Shown piece after piece: positions 1-7,800 of a DNA stretch of 64,000 bases. Origin of the DNA: an uncultured Saprospiraceae bacterium (lineage in GTDB: Bacteria > Bacteroidota > Bacteroidia > Chitinophagales > Saprospiraceae); the NCBI GenBank assembly GCA_937928405.1, contig CALFWZ010000014.1:34140-98139 (forward strand), read 5' to 3'. Numbering within the stretch: position 1 is the stretch's first letter; each line of letters starts with the position of its first letter. The position numbers and the translations under genes are program-made. The notes under the pieces are model-generated. The model worked only from the letters and a program-made list of their open reading frames with translations, did not search any database and had not been told where the DNA came from.

Positions 1-117
1 GGAGCTCTGCATGATGCGGCGCATGATATTGATGGCGGCGTCGTGACCGTCAAAAAGAGAAGCGGCGGTTACAATCCGCACCTTGTTTTGTGGCTGGTAG
101 GGTGCTATTTTTTCCAT
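1..117 (-). CDS. Methylmalonyl-CoA mutase family protein, N-terminal fragment (runs off the window)
   Basis: Only the first 39 codons are present; the gene continues to the left of the window. The protein starts [10 protein letters not shown] and contains [19 protein letters not shown]. This matches the N-terminal B12-binding domain of IcmF-type and related mutases, where the DGHDAA stretch is a variant of the cobalamin-binding DxHxxG motif. The family isomerises acyl-CoAs such as methylmalonyl- or isobutyryl-CoA using adenosylcobalamin. A methylmalonyl-CoA epimerase lies on the same strand at 11108-11509, which fits a propionyl-CoA route. The call rests on a short stretch, and the exact substrate class cannot be decided here. 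Confidence 0.7.
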   Translation of the reverse strand, partial: MEKIAPYQPQNKVRIVTAASLFDGHDAAINIMRRIMQSS

Positions 118-321
118 TATTTAATTTGGTATTGGTAAAGTCTTTGGTGGCAAAGATAAGGATTTACCCGTGTCAAAATTACTGCAAGTGATGATGAAGA
201 AGATTTTTTATTAAAAAAATGGCATTCTACCCACTAATTAGACCTAAATAGGAGTTTTAATGGTTAATTATGCCGCTTGTTTAAAACAACTTTGAAAATT
301 GAGAACCTCAAAATAATACTT

Positions 322-1113
322 ATGAAAAATCAACTATTGGTAATTTTTATGTTTATGGTGGCCTTTTTAGCTTTTTCCTGTAAAGGTAGTGAAGTAGAAA
401 AACTAAAAAGCCAATTAGCTTTAAAAAGCGATCAAGTGACCCAATTGAAGCAACAAATCGATCATCTTCAGAAAACCAATGGAAGTTTACTAGATCGGAT
501 GTCTGATTTATCCATCGTTAGCAAGGCTGGTGCTAAGAGTATTGAAAAATCCTTGGAATCGTTAAGTAATCAGTATGATTTTATTCAGGATTTGACGACT
601 AAAATACAGACCAAAGATTCCCTCAATTTAGCGTTGGTTTTAAATCTTAAACGCTCTTTATCTAATATCAATGACGAGGATATATTGGTCGAAGTTCGTG
701 GTGGACTGGTTCATGTTTCTATTTCTGATAAATTATTATTTAAATCAGGCAGTAGTACAATCAGCAGAAATGCGGAAGAGGTGCTGGGGAAAATAGCTGG
801 AATTGTCAATGACCACGAAGATTTGGAAGTAATGGTGGAAGGCCATACGGACGATGTGCCCATGAATAACGACTGTATTGCGGATAATTGGGATTTGAGT
901 GTAAAGCGGGCCACTGCCGTAGTGCGGATGTTGCACAATGATCATTACGTAGAAGCGAGTAGAATGACGGCTGCTGGGCGTTCGGAATTTGTCCCAAAAG
1001 CAGAGAACGATACCGCCTCAGGAAGAAGCATGAATCGTCGAACGGAGATTGTGTTAGCTCCGAGAATGGATCAATTTTTTAAATTGCTGGAAGCGCCTGA
1101 GTTGGCTAATTAA
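322..1113 (+). CDS. OmpA-family lipoprotein
   Basis: A 263-residue cell-envelope protein. It begins with a lipoprotein signal ending in FLAFSC (lipidated Cys at about residue 20). A Lys/Gln/Leu-rich coiled coil follows (about 22-90), then a C-terminal OmpA/MotB peptidoglycan-binding domain (about 145-250) with the motif VEGHTDDVP and a closing SMNRRTEIVL. The family anchors the outer membrane to peptidoglycan. The ATG at 322 is preferred over an in-frame TTG at 277 because it places the signal peptide at the N-terminus. The gene stands alone, divergent from the mutase fragment, and is closed by a strong terminator at 1117. The partner or specific role is unknown. Confidence 0.85.
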   Translation: MKNQLLVIFMFMVAFLAFSCKGSEVEKLKSQLALKSDQVTQLKQQIDHLQKTNGSLLDRMSDLSIVSKAGAKSIEKSLESLSNQYDFIQDLTTKIQTKDSLNLALVLNLKRSLSNINDEDILVEVRGGLVHVSISDKLLFKSGSSTISRNAEEVLGKIAGIVNDHEDLEVMVEGHTDDVPMNNDCIADNWDLSVKRATAVVRMLHNDHYVEASRMTAAGRSEFVPKAENDTASGRSMNRRTEIVLAPRMDQFFKLLEAPELAN

Positions 1114-1116
1114 AGA

Positions 1117-1152
1117 AAAAGCCCTAAAGATCTATTGATCATCAGGGCTTTT
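1117..1152. terminator. Bidirectional intrinsic terminator between ompA-like gene and tRNA-Cys
   Basis: AAAAGCCCT (1117-1125) pairs with AGGGCTTTT (1144-1152), with an inner GATC pairing in the loop. A and T runs lie on both sides, so it can end the rightward OmpA transcript and the leftward tRNA transcript. Confidence 0.8.
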
Positions 1153-1165
1153 AAGAATGCTTTAG

Positions 1166-1236
1166 AGGTTGCGGACGGATTCGAACCGCCGTACAAGCTT
1201 TTGCAGAGCTCTGCCTAGCCACTCGGCCACGCAACC
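1166..1236 (-). tRNA. tRNA-Cys (anticodon GCA)
   Basis: On the minus strand the acceptor arm GGTTGCG pairs with CGCAACC. The D arm is GCC/GGC, the anticodon stem GAGCT/AGCTT encloses loop CTGCAAA (anticodon GCA), and the T arm GGCGG/CCGTC encloses TTCGAAT. The discriminator base is U73, as expected for tRNA-Cys. The CCA end is not encoded. Total length is 71 nt. Confidence 0.95.
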
Positions 1237-1252
1237 ATTAAGTATAAAATCG

Positions 1253-1283
1253 CCTACCATCTTTTGGTAGGAGGGCAAATATA
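1253..1283 (-). promoter_or_regulatory. Promoter -7 box and leader hairpin for tRNA-Cys
   Basis: On the minus strand TATATTTG (1276-1283) matches the Bacteroidota -7 consensus TAnnTTTG, about 40 nt before the tRNA 5' end. Between them the leader contains CCTACC/GGTAGG arms (about 1253-1271), a small hairpin that RNase P processing would remove. No clear -33 TTTG box was found. Confidence 0.5.
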
Positions 1284-1400
1284 AATACTTTTTTATACAT
1301 CTGCTATGATAAAAACGGATAAATCTTTATTTGGTTCCAATTGTTGGAGTTATCTTTCATAAAAAAGCGATATTTTGAATGGCTAATTATTGATTATAGG

Positions 1401-1408
1401 TACTTTTG
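1401..1408 (+). promoter_or_regulatory. Promoter -7 box of galactokinase gene
   Basis: TACTTTTG matches the Bacteroidota TAnnTTTG -7 box and lies 20 bp before the chosen ATG at 1429. This predicts a very short leader and argues against the upstream non-ATG start. The same octamer precedes the aldose epimerase gene at 8011. Confidence 0.5.
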
Positions 1409-1428
1409 TGGAAAAAATTACGCTGTTG

Positions 1429-2571
1429 ATGACTTTAGAAGAAGTAGTGGTAGCATTTAATGCGACCTATAATTTAGAGCCAGTGCTTTTTCGAGCACCT
1501 GCCCGAATAAATTTAATTGGTGAACATACAGATTATAATGATGGTTTTGTCATGCCCGCAGCGGTGGATCGACAACTCTTCTTTGCCATCGCTCCCAATC
1601 AAAAAAATCTTTACGAATTGACGGCTTTGGATATGAACGAATCGGTTTCTATCTCTGCCTCGCTAGATACGATGCCACCGCAAGGATGGGCGAAATATTT
1701 TTACGCAGTTTTGCAAGTATTAAAAGAGCAAGGTTTAGCGTTAGCGTCTGTCAGTTGTGCCTTTGGAGGTAATATCCCCATTGGATCAGGCATGTCTTCT
1801 TCGGCAGCCTTGACCTGCGGATTTGCCTTTGCATTGAACGATCTCTTTGACTGGAAAATGGATCGACTCGCGCTGGCTAAAATTGGCCAAGCAGCCGAAC
1901 ATCGAGTGGGTATTAAGTGTGGCCTGATGGATCAGTATGCGGTACTTTTTGGTAAAGAAGAACAAGTGGTTAAGCTAGATTGTCAATCCCTTACGCACGA
2001 GTATGCACCACTTCGATTAGGCGATTATAGACTGGTACTTTTTAATAGTATGGTTCAGCATTCGCTGGCAGATTCTGCTTATAATGATCGTAGAAAGAGC
2101 TGTGAAGCTGTCTTGGATTTTCTACATAAAAAAATTGGAATCACTTCTTTAAAAGCGCTTACACTAGAAAAATTAAGTGAGTATGAATCAGCCATTGATC
2201 CAGTGGCTTATCAGCGAGTAAGATATGTTTTGGAAGAAAATCAAAGAGTAGTCGCTGCGCAAAAAGCGCTGATGACCGGAGCGTTAACGACGCTTGGTCA
2301 ACTGATGTATGCTTCGCATGAGGGATTGAGTAAAGTGTATGAAGTAAGTTGTGAAGAGCTTGATTTTTTAGTAGATCAGGTGCGAGATGAAGCAGGTGTT
2401 TTGGGTGCTCGGATGATGGGCGGTGGCTTTGGTGGATGTACGCTTAATCTGATTCACGTAGATGCGATTGAACCTATTCAGAAAAAACTTAACAAAAGCT
2501 ACGATCAAAAATTTGGCAAAAAGCCAGCCATGACCGAGGTAGTTACGGCTAATGGAATTGGCCGAGTGTAA
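1429..2571 (+). CDS. galK: Galactokinase
   Basis: A 380-residue GHMP kinase, close to the usual 380-390 length, that phosphorylates galactose to galactose-1-phosphate in the Leloir pathway. Visible motifs are the galactokinase signature RAPARINLIGEHTDYNDG (about 22-39), the ATP-binding motif GSGMSSSAAL (about 119-128), and GGGFGGCTL near residue 331. The catalytic Asp region CGLMDQYAVLFG is intact. The start at ATG 1429 is chosen because a promoter box lies at 1401-1408. Its stop is only 5 bp from the convergent speD stop. A galM homologue lies 5.5 kb downstream with the same type of promoter box, but no galT is seen in the window. Confidence 0.95.
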   Translation: MTLEEVVVAFNATYNLEPVLFRAPARINLIGEHTDYNDGFVMPAAVDRQLFFAIAPNQKNLYELTALDMNESVSISASLDTMPPQGWAKYFYAVLQVLKEQGLALASVSCAFGGNIPIGSGMSSSAALTCGFAFALNDLFDWKMDRLALAKIGQAAEHRVGIKCGLMDQYAVLFGKEEQVVKLDCQSLTHEYAPLRLGDYRLVLFNSMVQHSLADSAYNDRRKSCEAVLDFLHKKIGITSLKALTLEKLSEYESAIDPVAYQRVRYVLEENQRVVAAQKALMTGALTTLGQLMYASHEGLSKVYEVSCEELDFLVDQVRDEAGVLGARMMGGGFGGCTLNLIHVDAIEPIQKKLNKSYDQKFGKKPAMTEVVTANGIGRV

Positions 2572-2576
2572 AAGGA

Positions 2577-2948
2577 TCAGTTTTTATTGATCAGTTTTTT
2601 GTCCAGATTTCCTCTTTTCATTTTTACAATTTTTAGTTCTTCGGCGCTCAGTGCTTTTTGCAAATGGGTCACTCCAGCCTGCATATCAATTTCACCACAA
2701 GTAAAAATATCAACAGCGGCGTAAGCGTGTTCTGGCCAAGTATGAATAGTGAGGTGACTTTCCTGAATGACGACCACTCCTGATACTCCCAGTGGAGAAA
2801 AATGATGAAAGGTGCTGGTCACGATAGTCGCCCCCATTATCTCGGCGGTTTCTTTTAGAATGCGCTCCATCGCTTTCGGATCAGACAAAAGCTGGGCATC
2901 GCAGTGATAACCTTCAATAAGCCAATGTTGTCCGAGAAAATTCGTCAT
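2577..2948 (-). CDS. speD: S-adenosylmethionine decarboxylase proenzyme
   Basis: A 123-residue prokaryotic class-1B AdoMet decarboxylase, which provides the aminopropyl donor for spermidine synthesis. The self-cleavage site is visible as ESHLTIHTWPE: Ser64 would become the pyruvoyl group, with the conserved His (about 69) and Cys (about 84, in FTCG) behind it. The ATG at 2948 gives the family start MTNFLGQHW; an upstream in-frame extension to 2981 has no support. It lies 51 bp downstream of the spermidine synthase gene on the same strand, so the two probably form one operon. The stop is nearly abutted by galK, and no separate terminator is visible. Confidence 0.93.
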   Translation of the reverse strand: MTNFLGQHWLIEGYHCDAQLLSDPKAMERILKETAEIMGATIVTSTFHHFSPLGVSGVVVIQESHLTIHTWPEHAYAAVDIFTCGEIDMQAGVTHLQKALSAEELKIVKMKRGNLDKKLINKN

Positions 2949-2999
2949 ATTTATTAATGCTTTGCAAGCTTTAGACAGCAAAATGCTAGTAACTTTCCT

Positions 3000-4571
3000 T
3001 TAATTCTTTTTGTCTTTTCTCCATCGTTCCCAATCCGTTAAAAAATAATCAAGCAGCACGGGATGGTCTAGTCGATTAATTTTTAAGTTTTTTGGATGGT
3101 CAATATCTGGTTCAAAATAAAACATTCTTTCTACATTCTCACCGTTTAAATATTTTAGTGGAAGTTCAGATGCGAATTTTTGTGGCTCAATTGGGTGATT
3201 GGCTGCAATCAGAAAACCCCAGTCTCCAAAAGAGGGGACATAGGTATGGTAGGGATAGACGTCCGCAAAATCACTGGCTTTGAGCGATTCATAAATACAC
3301 CAAAAAGCTCTACGGGTATGAAATGGTCCAGTTGCTTGTGTGGCAAAGATCCCGTAACGACTTAACTTGTTTTGTGCCAATCTGAAAAAAGCGGTGCTGT
3401 ATAACCGTGCGATAGCTTCGTTGGATGGGTCTGGTAGGTCTGCAATAATTACATCGTAAATGTCGGTAGTGGTCCTGAGAAAAGCCATGGCATCTTCGGC
3501 AATCAAAGTTACTTTAGGGTGATGGAGGGCGTCGGCATTTACTTCCCGTAAAAATTTATTTTCTTTTCCTAGTCGAAATACTTCCGGATCTAAATCTACA
3601 ATGGTAATGTTTTCTACTTCAGGGTCTTTTAAAATTTCACGGGCTAATAATCCTTCTCCACCACCGAGTACCAGCACGGACTTTTTGAAAGGAGCGGCTT
3701 GCAACGGAATCATCGCTAGTGATTCATGGTAACGATATTCATCCAATGAAGAGAACTGAATAATTCGATTGATGTAAAGCCGCAGGTCTTCTTTGTTTTT
3801 GGTAAGTACTAATTTTTGATAGGGTGTTTCTTTGCTATAAATAATTCTGGCCGTGTAGAAATTATCCTCCCAATGCCCTAGCAAACGATCTGAAAAAACA
3901 CCGACGAATACAAATCCGATTAGACAACCAATCATCGTCGGTTCCATCCATCGTTTTTTATTGATTTGTAAACGGTTTGTGAAAAAGCGGTAAATACTTA
4001 ATCCCAAGATAATATTAACCGCACCAAAAATAATGGAGGTTTTAAAGGTTCCGACAAAAGGTAGCAATAAAAAAGGGAAAAGGAGGGTAGCAAATAATGC
4101 CCCCACGTAATCTAAACTAAGGACATAGGCTAGGTTACTTTTGAGCGGATAATAAGTTTTTAATATTCTAACCAACAATGGAATTTCAAAACCGGTAAGT
4201 GCACCAATCATAAAGGTGATTCCTAACGTTAGAAACTGATAACTATCTACGGATAACTGATCAAATCCATAATACAAAAGAGGAACACTCAAGCCGCCAA
4301 TAATACCAAGTAATACTTCTATTTTTACAAACCAACCTAGTAGATCATCCGGTAAAAAACGCGTCAAATAAGAACCCAGTCCCATCGCAGCCATGTAAAT
4401 ACCAATGGTCAACGAAAACTGCTTAATACTATCACCTAAAAAATAGGAAGCAGTAGTACTAATTAGTAATTCATAAATCAGCGAACATAGTCCAGCAATA
4501 AATACCGCCAGAAAAAAAGCCACCCGTTCTAACGGTCCCACCTTCATATCCAAATTTTTAACGAAAAACAA
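3000..4571 (-). CDS. speE: Membrane-bound polyamine aminopropyltransferase (spermidine synthase)
   Basis: A 523-residue protein with an N-terminal hydrophobic half (about seven membrane segments, residues 15-235) fused to a spermidine synthase domain (about 250-500). The methyltransferase-like fold shows the decarboxy-AdoMet binding motif VLVLGGGEGL (about 293-302), the acidic IVDLDPEV loop and the catalytic region IIADLPDPSNEAIARLYS. This two-part form is common in Bacteroidota and is longer than soluble SpeE (about 280-310). It is the first gene of the speE-speD pair. An internal ATG at 4547 is an equally plausible start. It is divergent from the YgiB/YgiC-like genes, with a palindromic element (4651-4750) between. 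Confidence 0.9.
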   Translation of the reverse strand: MFFVKNLDMKVGPLERVAFFLAVFIAGLCSLIYELLISTTASYFLGDSIKQFSLTIGIYMAAMGLGSYLTRFLPDDLLGWFVKIEVLLGIIGGLSVPLLYYGFDQLSVDSYQFLTLGITFMIGALTGFEIPLLVRILKTYYPLKSNLAYVLSLDYVGALFATLLFPFLLLPFVGTFKTSIIFGAVNIILGLSIYRFFTNRLQINKKRWMEPTMIGCLIGFVFVGVFSDRLLGHWEDNFYTARIIYSKETPYQKLVLTKNKEDLRLYINRIIQFSSLDEYRYHESLAMIPLQAAPFKKSVLVLGGGEGLLAREILKDPEVENITIVDLDPEVFRLGKENKFLREVNADALHHPKVTLIAEDAMAFLRTTTDIYDVIIADLPDPSNEAIARLYSTAFFRLAQNKLSRYGIFATQATGPFHTRRAFWCIYESLKASDFADVYPYHTYVPSFGDWGFLIAANHPIEPQKFASELPLKYLNGENVERMFYFEPDIDHPKNLKINRLDHPVLLDYFLTDWERWRKDKKN

Positions 4572-4650
4572 ACAAAATACTCAGGAGTTGATTATCTTGG
4601 TCGCTGATTAAAGTGCATGCTCAAAATAATCAATAACCTATGACGGTTTC

Positions 4651-4750
4651 TTTTTTCTCTACACTTCGTTAAAAAGTCTTCCCGCTAAGGCGGGACAGGC
4701 TGTGATAGCTACGGCTATCTCTACGTTTTTTGCCTTATCTAGAGAAAAAA
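4651..4750. repeat. Palindromic intergenic element, copy A
   Basis: Terminal arms TTTTTTCTCTA (4651-4661) and TAGAGAAAAAA (4740-4750) enclose a central hairpin GATAGCtacgGCTATC. One side carries an extra small hairpin CCCGCtaagGCGGG. The layout and many bases match copy B at 7801-7879. It sits in the divergent promoter region between speE and the YgiB-like gene. Confidence 0.75.
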
Positions 4751-4832
4751 TCCCCTTAGTCATAACTTATCATTATTTTTGATCAAGCACTTAAAGTTTT
4801 TTAATATAAAATTTCAAAGAAAACACAAAATT

Positions 4833-5363
4833 ATGAAATCATTAGCAATTAAATCGACTATTCCTGCACTCCTACTCATCTTTTTAGCTTGTGGGTTGAT
4901 TTTTACCAGCTGTGGTAGCGATACTGAGACGGTAGAAGTGGAAATTCCAACGGAAGGATTGATTACGACTGTAAAAGAAGTAAGCACAGATTTATTTAAG
5001 ATCGAAAACGAAGAGACCGTAGCTGATACAGCTGATAGCCGCATCATTGCTAACTATATGGATGCCACCAGTGATACCTTTACTCTAGCAGAAGCTCGTC
5101 TGATGCAGGCCAACGGTTCAGGTCGTGACCAATCGGTGGTACGTTCGGCTGGAATGGGATACTTTGGGTTTATCATGCTAGGACGTATGGGTGGAGTCGC
5201 TCCTCGTCCAGGTGCTTACACCAGTGCTGCGGCACATGGCAAAGCAAGTAGTGGTGCAGGTCAGCGAATGAAGAGCTCTGCTAACCGTGTTACTCGTACT
5301 CGACCATCTAGCGGAAAATCAGGCTATGGTTCTGGAAAATCTACTCGGTCTTATGGTGGATAA
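4833..5363 (+). CDS. YgiB-like (UPF0441-type) lipoprotein with Gly-Gly C-terminus
   Basis: A 176-residue exported lipoprotein: a signal peptide ends at FTSC (Cys27), followed by an acidic region. A Gly-rich hydrophobic stretch contains MLGRMGG (about 115), and a basic Ser/Gly/Arg-rich tail ends in STRSYGG. This resembles the architecture of E. coli YgiB, which as I recall it has a MGRLMGG-type helix and ends in RSMGG. The start at ATG 4833 is chosen for the signal peptide. The last 11 bp overlap the start of the ATP-grasp gene, so the two are translationally coupled. The family has no established function. Given the neighbours, a link to polyamine chemistry is inferred, not shown. Confidence 0.7.
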   Translation: MKSLAIKSTIPALLLIFLACGLIFTSCGSDTETVEVEIPTEGLITTVKEVSTDLFKIENEETVADTADSRIIANYMDATSDTFTLAEARLMQANGSGRDQSVVRSAGMGYFGFIMLGRMGGVAPRPGAYTSAAAHGKASSGAGQRMKSSANRVTRTRPSSGKSGYGSGKSTRSYGG

Positions 5364-6540
5364 TCGCATCGTTTCGGTCCGTCCGCTCGATGTAGAAGTA
5401 ATTAAAGATCTAGATCTAGAATGGCTTACTGTCGGAGAGAACGAGGAATATTTGTCTAATGAGTTTTTGCAGTTGACTTCTAAAGAGGTTGACGCACTCC
5501 GCGATGCCGCTGAAATAACTTACCGGATTCTACTAAAAGCGGCGGAACATGCCGTGGAACAGGGAGAATGGAAGTTGCTCGGAATTCCTCCTCACGCCAT
5601 TGACTTAGTAAAATATTCCTTGGCCAACGAAATGGATACGCATTTGCTCGGTCGCTTTGATTTTTCGGGTGGCCTAGACAATGTACCTATTAAGCTGTTG
5701 GAGATCAACGCAGATACCTGCTCTTTACTGGCGGAGACTGCCTATATCCAAGAGCAGCAATGGAAACAAGACGAGGAAAAACTAGAAGGGAGTCCTTATA
5801 ATCCAGTCATTGAAGAAATGATCGAACGGTTTCGGCGGATCATTAACCAGCATCCAGATCGAGATCCTACCCTATTGATTTCTACTTTGGGATACGAAGA
5901 AGATTGGATTAATGCGGACGTGGTAGCTGAGGCTGCTCGTGAAGCTGGGTTTGAAGAAGTCGAAACGGCTATTCTGGAGCGGGTTATTTTTTCACCAGAA
6001 GAAGGTATCTTTTTGGAGGAAGACGATGGTGCTTTTGTTCGTTATGACTTTTGGTATAAATTTATTCCATGGGATTTTATTGCCTACGAAGAGCCCGATC
6101 TTTTTGATGATTTAGAACGATTAATTATTGATCGAAAAGTGGTCGTGCTTAATCCGGCTTATACCATGTTATTGCAATCTAAAGCATTATTAAAATATGC
6201 TTATGATTTGTATCCTGATAATCCATACTTGCTAAAAACTACTTTTTCAGCAGCAGATTTTCCAGATCATAAATATGTGGCCAAGCCAATTTACGGTCGA
6301 ATGGGAGAAAATATTTCTTTCTACGATGGTCAACCTGAACCAACGTATCAAACGGAAGGAGACTATGATGATTTACCCGTGGTCTATCAAGAACTAGCGC
6401 CTTTTAATTTTGATTTAGAAGGACATCGCTATCAGCCCAGTATCTTTTGGACGGGTTTGCCGGCTGGTCTTTGCTTTCGCCGTCAGGATGATTTGGTGAT
6501 TGATGATGATGCAGAATTTGTGGGGCACGTCGTTGGGTAG
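5353..6540 (+). CDS. Glutathionylspermidine synthase-like ATP-grasp ligase (YgiC/YjfC family)
   Basis: A 395-residue protein matching the GSP_synth ATP-grasp family over its whole length (E. coli YgiC is about 386). Conserved blocks are KLLEINADTCSLLAE (about 115), KALLKYAYDLYPDNPYLL (about 275), the nucleotide-binding KYVAKPIYGRMGENI (about 305) and VYQELAPF (about 345). Family members join a carboxylate to an amine, as in glutathione plus spermidine, but the N-terminal amidase of true GspSA is absent. The ATG at 5353 overlaps the upstream lipoprotein stop by 11 bp; longer in-frame starts (GTG 5287) would overlap it by 77 bp. The natural substrate is unknown; speD and speE next door make spermidine available. 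A strong terminator follows. Confidence 0.85.
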   Translation: MVDNRIVSVRPLDVEVIKDLDLEWLTVGENEEYLSNEFLQLTSKEVDALRDAAEITYRILLKAAEHAVEQGEWKLLGIPPHAIDLVKYSLANEMDTHLLGRFDFSGGLDNVPIKLLEINADTCSLLAETAYIQEQQWKQDEEKLEGSPYNPVIEEMIERFRRIINQHPDRDPTLLISTLGYEEDWINADVVAEAAREAGFEEVETAILERVIFSPEEGIFLEEDDGAFVRYDFWYKFIPWDFIAYEEPDLFDDLERLIIDRKVVVLNPAYTMLLQSKALLKYAYDLYPDNPYLLKTTFSAADFPDHKYVAKPIYGRMGENISFYDGQPEPTYQTEGDYDDLPVVYQELAPFNFDLEGHRYQPSIFWTGLPAGLCFRRQDDLVIDDDAEFVGHVVG

Positions 6541-6564
6541 AACTTTTTTTCAAAAAAAAACATG

Positions 6565-6608
6565 TCCGCTAATTGGTTGTTTATCAACTGGTTAGCGGAT
6601 TTTTTATT
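6565..6608 (+). terminator. Intrinsic terminator after the YgiC-like gene
   Basis: TCCGCTAATTGGTTG pairs with CAACTGGTTAGCGGA around a five-base loop, followed by TTTTTTATTT. Confidence 0.85.
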
Positions 6609-6632
6609 TGGAGACTAAAAAACGACCTTAAA

Positions 6633-6648
6633 CAATGTTGCAACATTG
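6633..6648. promoter_or_regulatory. Perfect 16-bp palindrome, probable MarR operator
   Basis: CAATGTTGCAACATTG is a perfect inverted repeat lying 24 bp before the marR start codon. Its position and symmetry fit an autoregulatory operator for the MarR-type repressor that it precedes; binding is inferred. Confidence 0.65.
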
Positions 6649-6672
6649 ATGTTTAACCATTAAATATGTATT

Positions 6673-7122
6673 ATGAAAATTGAAAAAGCCATAAAACAAA
6701 CGCGCCCATTCAAGAGTGTCTATCATCGGGCTGCCGTCAATCTGGTATATACTAGTAATTGGCTAAACGAACAGCATCGTGTTTTTTTTAAAAAATTTGA
6801 ATTGACGCGTAAGCAGTTCAATGTTTTACGAATTGTAAAAGGCGCAGACGAACCAATTTCTACGGCGGCCATTCGAGAGCGATTACTTGATAAGATGTCA
6901 GACGCATCACGAGTAGTAGATCGATTGGAAAAAAAGCAATTGGTAAGTAAATATATTCGCCCATCAGACAAACGTTTGGTAGATATTGTATTGACTGAAA
7001 AAGGAAATGCTTTATTAGAAAAAATTGCAAAAAAAGATAATCAATTAGGAGATGTTTTAAAAAATCTCTCCGAGAAAGAAGCAACACAGCTAAGCAATTT
7101 ATTGGATAAGATGCGAGGCTAA
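6673..7122 (+). CDS. MarR family transcriptional regulator
   Basis: A 149-residue winged-helix repressor. The recognition region reads FELTRKQFNVLRIVKG, then ISTAAIRERLLDKMSDASRVVDRLEKKQLV and the wing RPSDKRLVDIVLTEKG, the typical MarR order. MarR proteins bind palindromes as dimers and release them on ligand binding or oxidation. A perfect palindrome (CAATGTTG CAACATTG) lies just upstream at 6633-6648. The yceI-like gene begins 33 bp downstream on the same strand, making a marR-yceI operon of a kind seen in other Bacteroidota. The signal sensed is unknown. Confidence 0.9.
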   Translation: MKIEKAIKQTRPFKSVYHRAAVNLVYTSNWLNEQHRVFFKKFELTRKQFNVLRIVKGADEPISTAAIRERLLDKMSDASRVVDRLEKKQLVSKYIRPSDKRLVDIVLTEKGNALLEKIAKKDNQLGDVLKNLSEKEATQLSNLLDKMRG

Positions 7123-7155
7123 TTTTTTCACATAAAATTTTAACAAGTAATAATT

Positions 7156-7755
7156 ATGAAATCCTTAAAATTAATGGGCTTATTGACCCTAACACTATTA
7201 ATCGGTATGTCATTTACAGATGCTCCGGTTGTTAAATTACTAAAAGCAAATTTAGACAACAGTATTATCAATTGGAAAGGATACAAGGTAACTGGCTCGC
7301 ATGAGGGAACTTTGAAATTAAAAGAAGGACAGTTAGCGTACACAGATGAGGTTTTATCTGGAGGATATTTTGTTGTTGATATGAATTCAATTAATTGTAC
7401 AGATTTGGAGGCTGGAAAGGGTAAAGAAAAATTAGAAGGTCATCTAAAATCCGCTGATTTTTTTGGTACTGAAAAGCATCCAACAGCTCGTTTTGAAATA
7501 ACAAAAGTTGTGAGTCGTGGAACTGCTGGTGATTATCGTGTATCTGGTAATTTGACCATCAAATCGTCTACACAACCGATTAAATTCAATGCAGTAGTAA
7601 AGAAAGATATGAAAGGAGCAACCGCAAATGCAGCCATCAAAATTGATCGTACTGACTTTGATGTACGATATGGATCAGGCAGCTTTTTTGATAATTTAGG
7701 CGATAAAACGATTTACGATGAATTTGATTTAAACCTAACCTTGGTAGTAGAATAG
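7156..7755 (+). CDS. YceI-like periplasmic lipid-binding protein
   Basis: A 199-residue exported protein. A hydrophobic signal peptide (about 1-20, no lipobox Cys) precedes a YceI-type beta-barrel domain. Recognisable segments are INWKGYKVTGSHEGTLKLKEG, HLKSADFFGTEKHPTARFEI and SGNLTIKSSTQPIKFNAVV. The family binds isoprenoid or fatty-acyl ligands in a lipocalin-like pocket. It is the second gene of the marR operon, 33 bp behind the regulator, and is therefore probably controlled through the palindrome at 6633-6648. The ligand cannot be read from the sequence. Confidence 0.88.
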   Translation: MKSLKLMGLLTLTLLIGMSFTDAPVVKLLKANLDNSIINWKGYKVTGSHEGTLKLKEGQLAYTDEVLSGGYFVVDMNSINCTDLEAGKGKEKLEGHLKSADFFGTEKHPTARFEITKVVSRGTAGDYRVSGNLTIKSSTQPIKFNAVVKKDMKGATANAAIKIDRTDFDVRYGSGSFFDNLGDKTIYDEFDLNLTLVVE

Positions 7756-7800
7756 GGTTTAGGGAATAGGAAAAATATAACCTACCCATTTTACTCGCTC

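Noticed and set aside
260..295. 11-codon frame (MVNYAACLKQL) behind an AGGAG before the OmpA lipoprotein gene
   Set aside because: A leader peptide is possible, but Bacteroidota seldom rely on Shine-Dalgarno sites and there is no hairpin or terminator to make it an attenuator.
5287..5352. GTG start for the ATP-grasp gene, extending it by 22 codons into the YgiB-like gene
   Set aside because: The extension reads the basic tail codons of the upstream gene in another frame and has no counterpart in the family; ATG 5353 fits family length.
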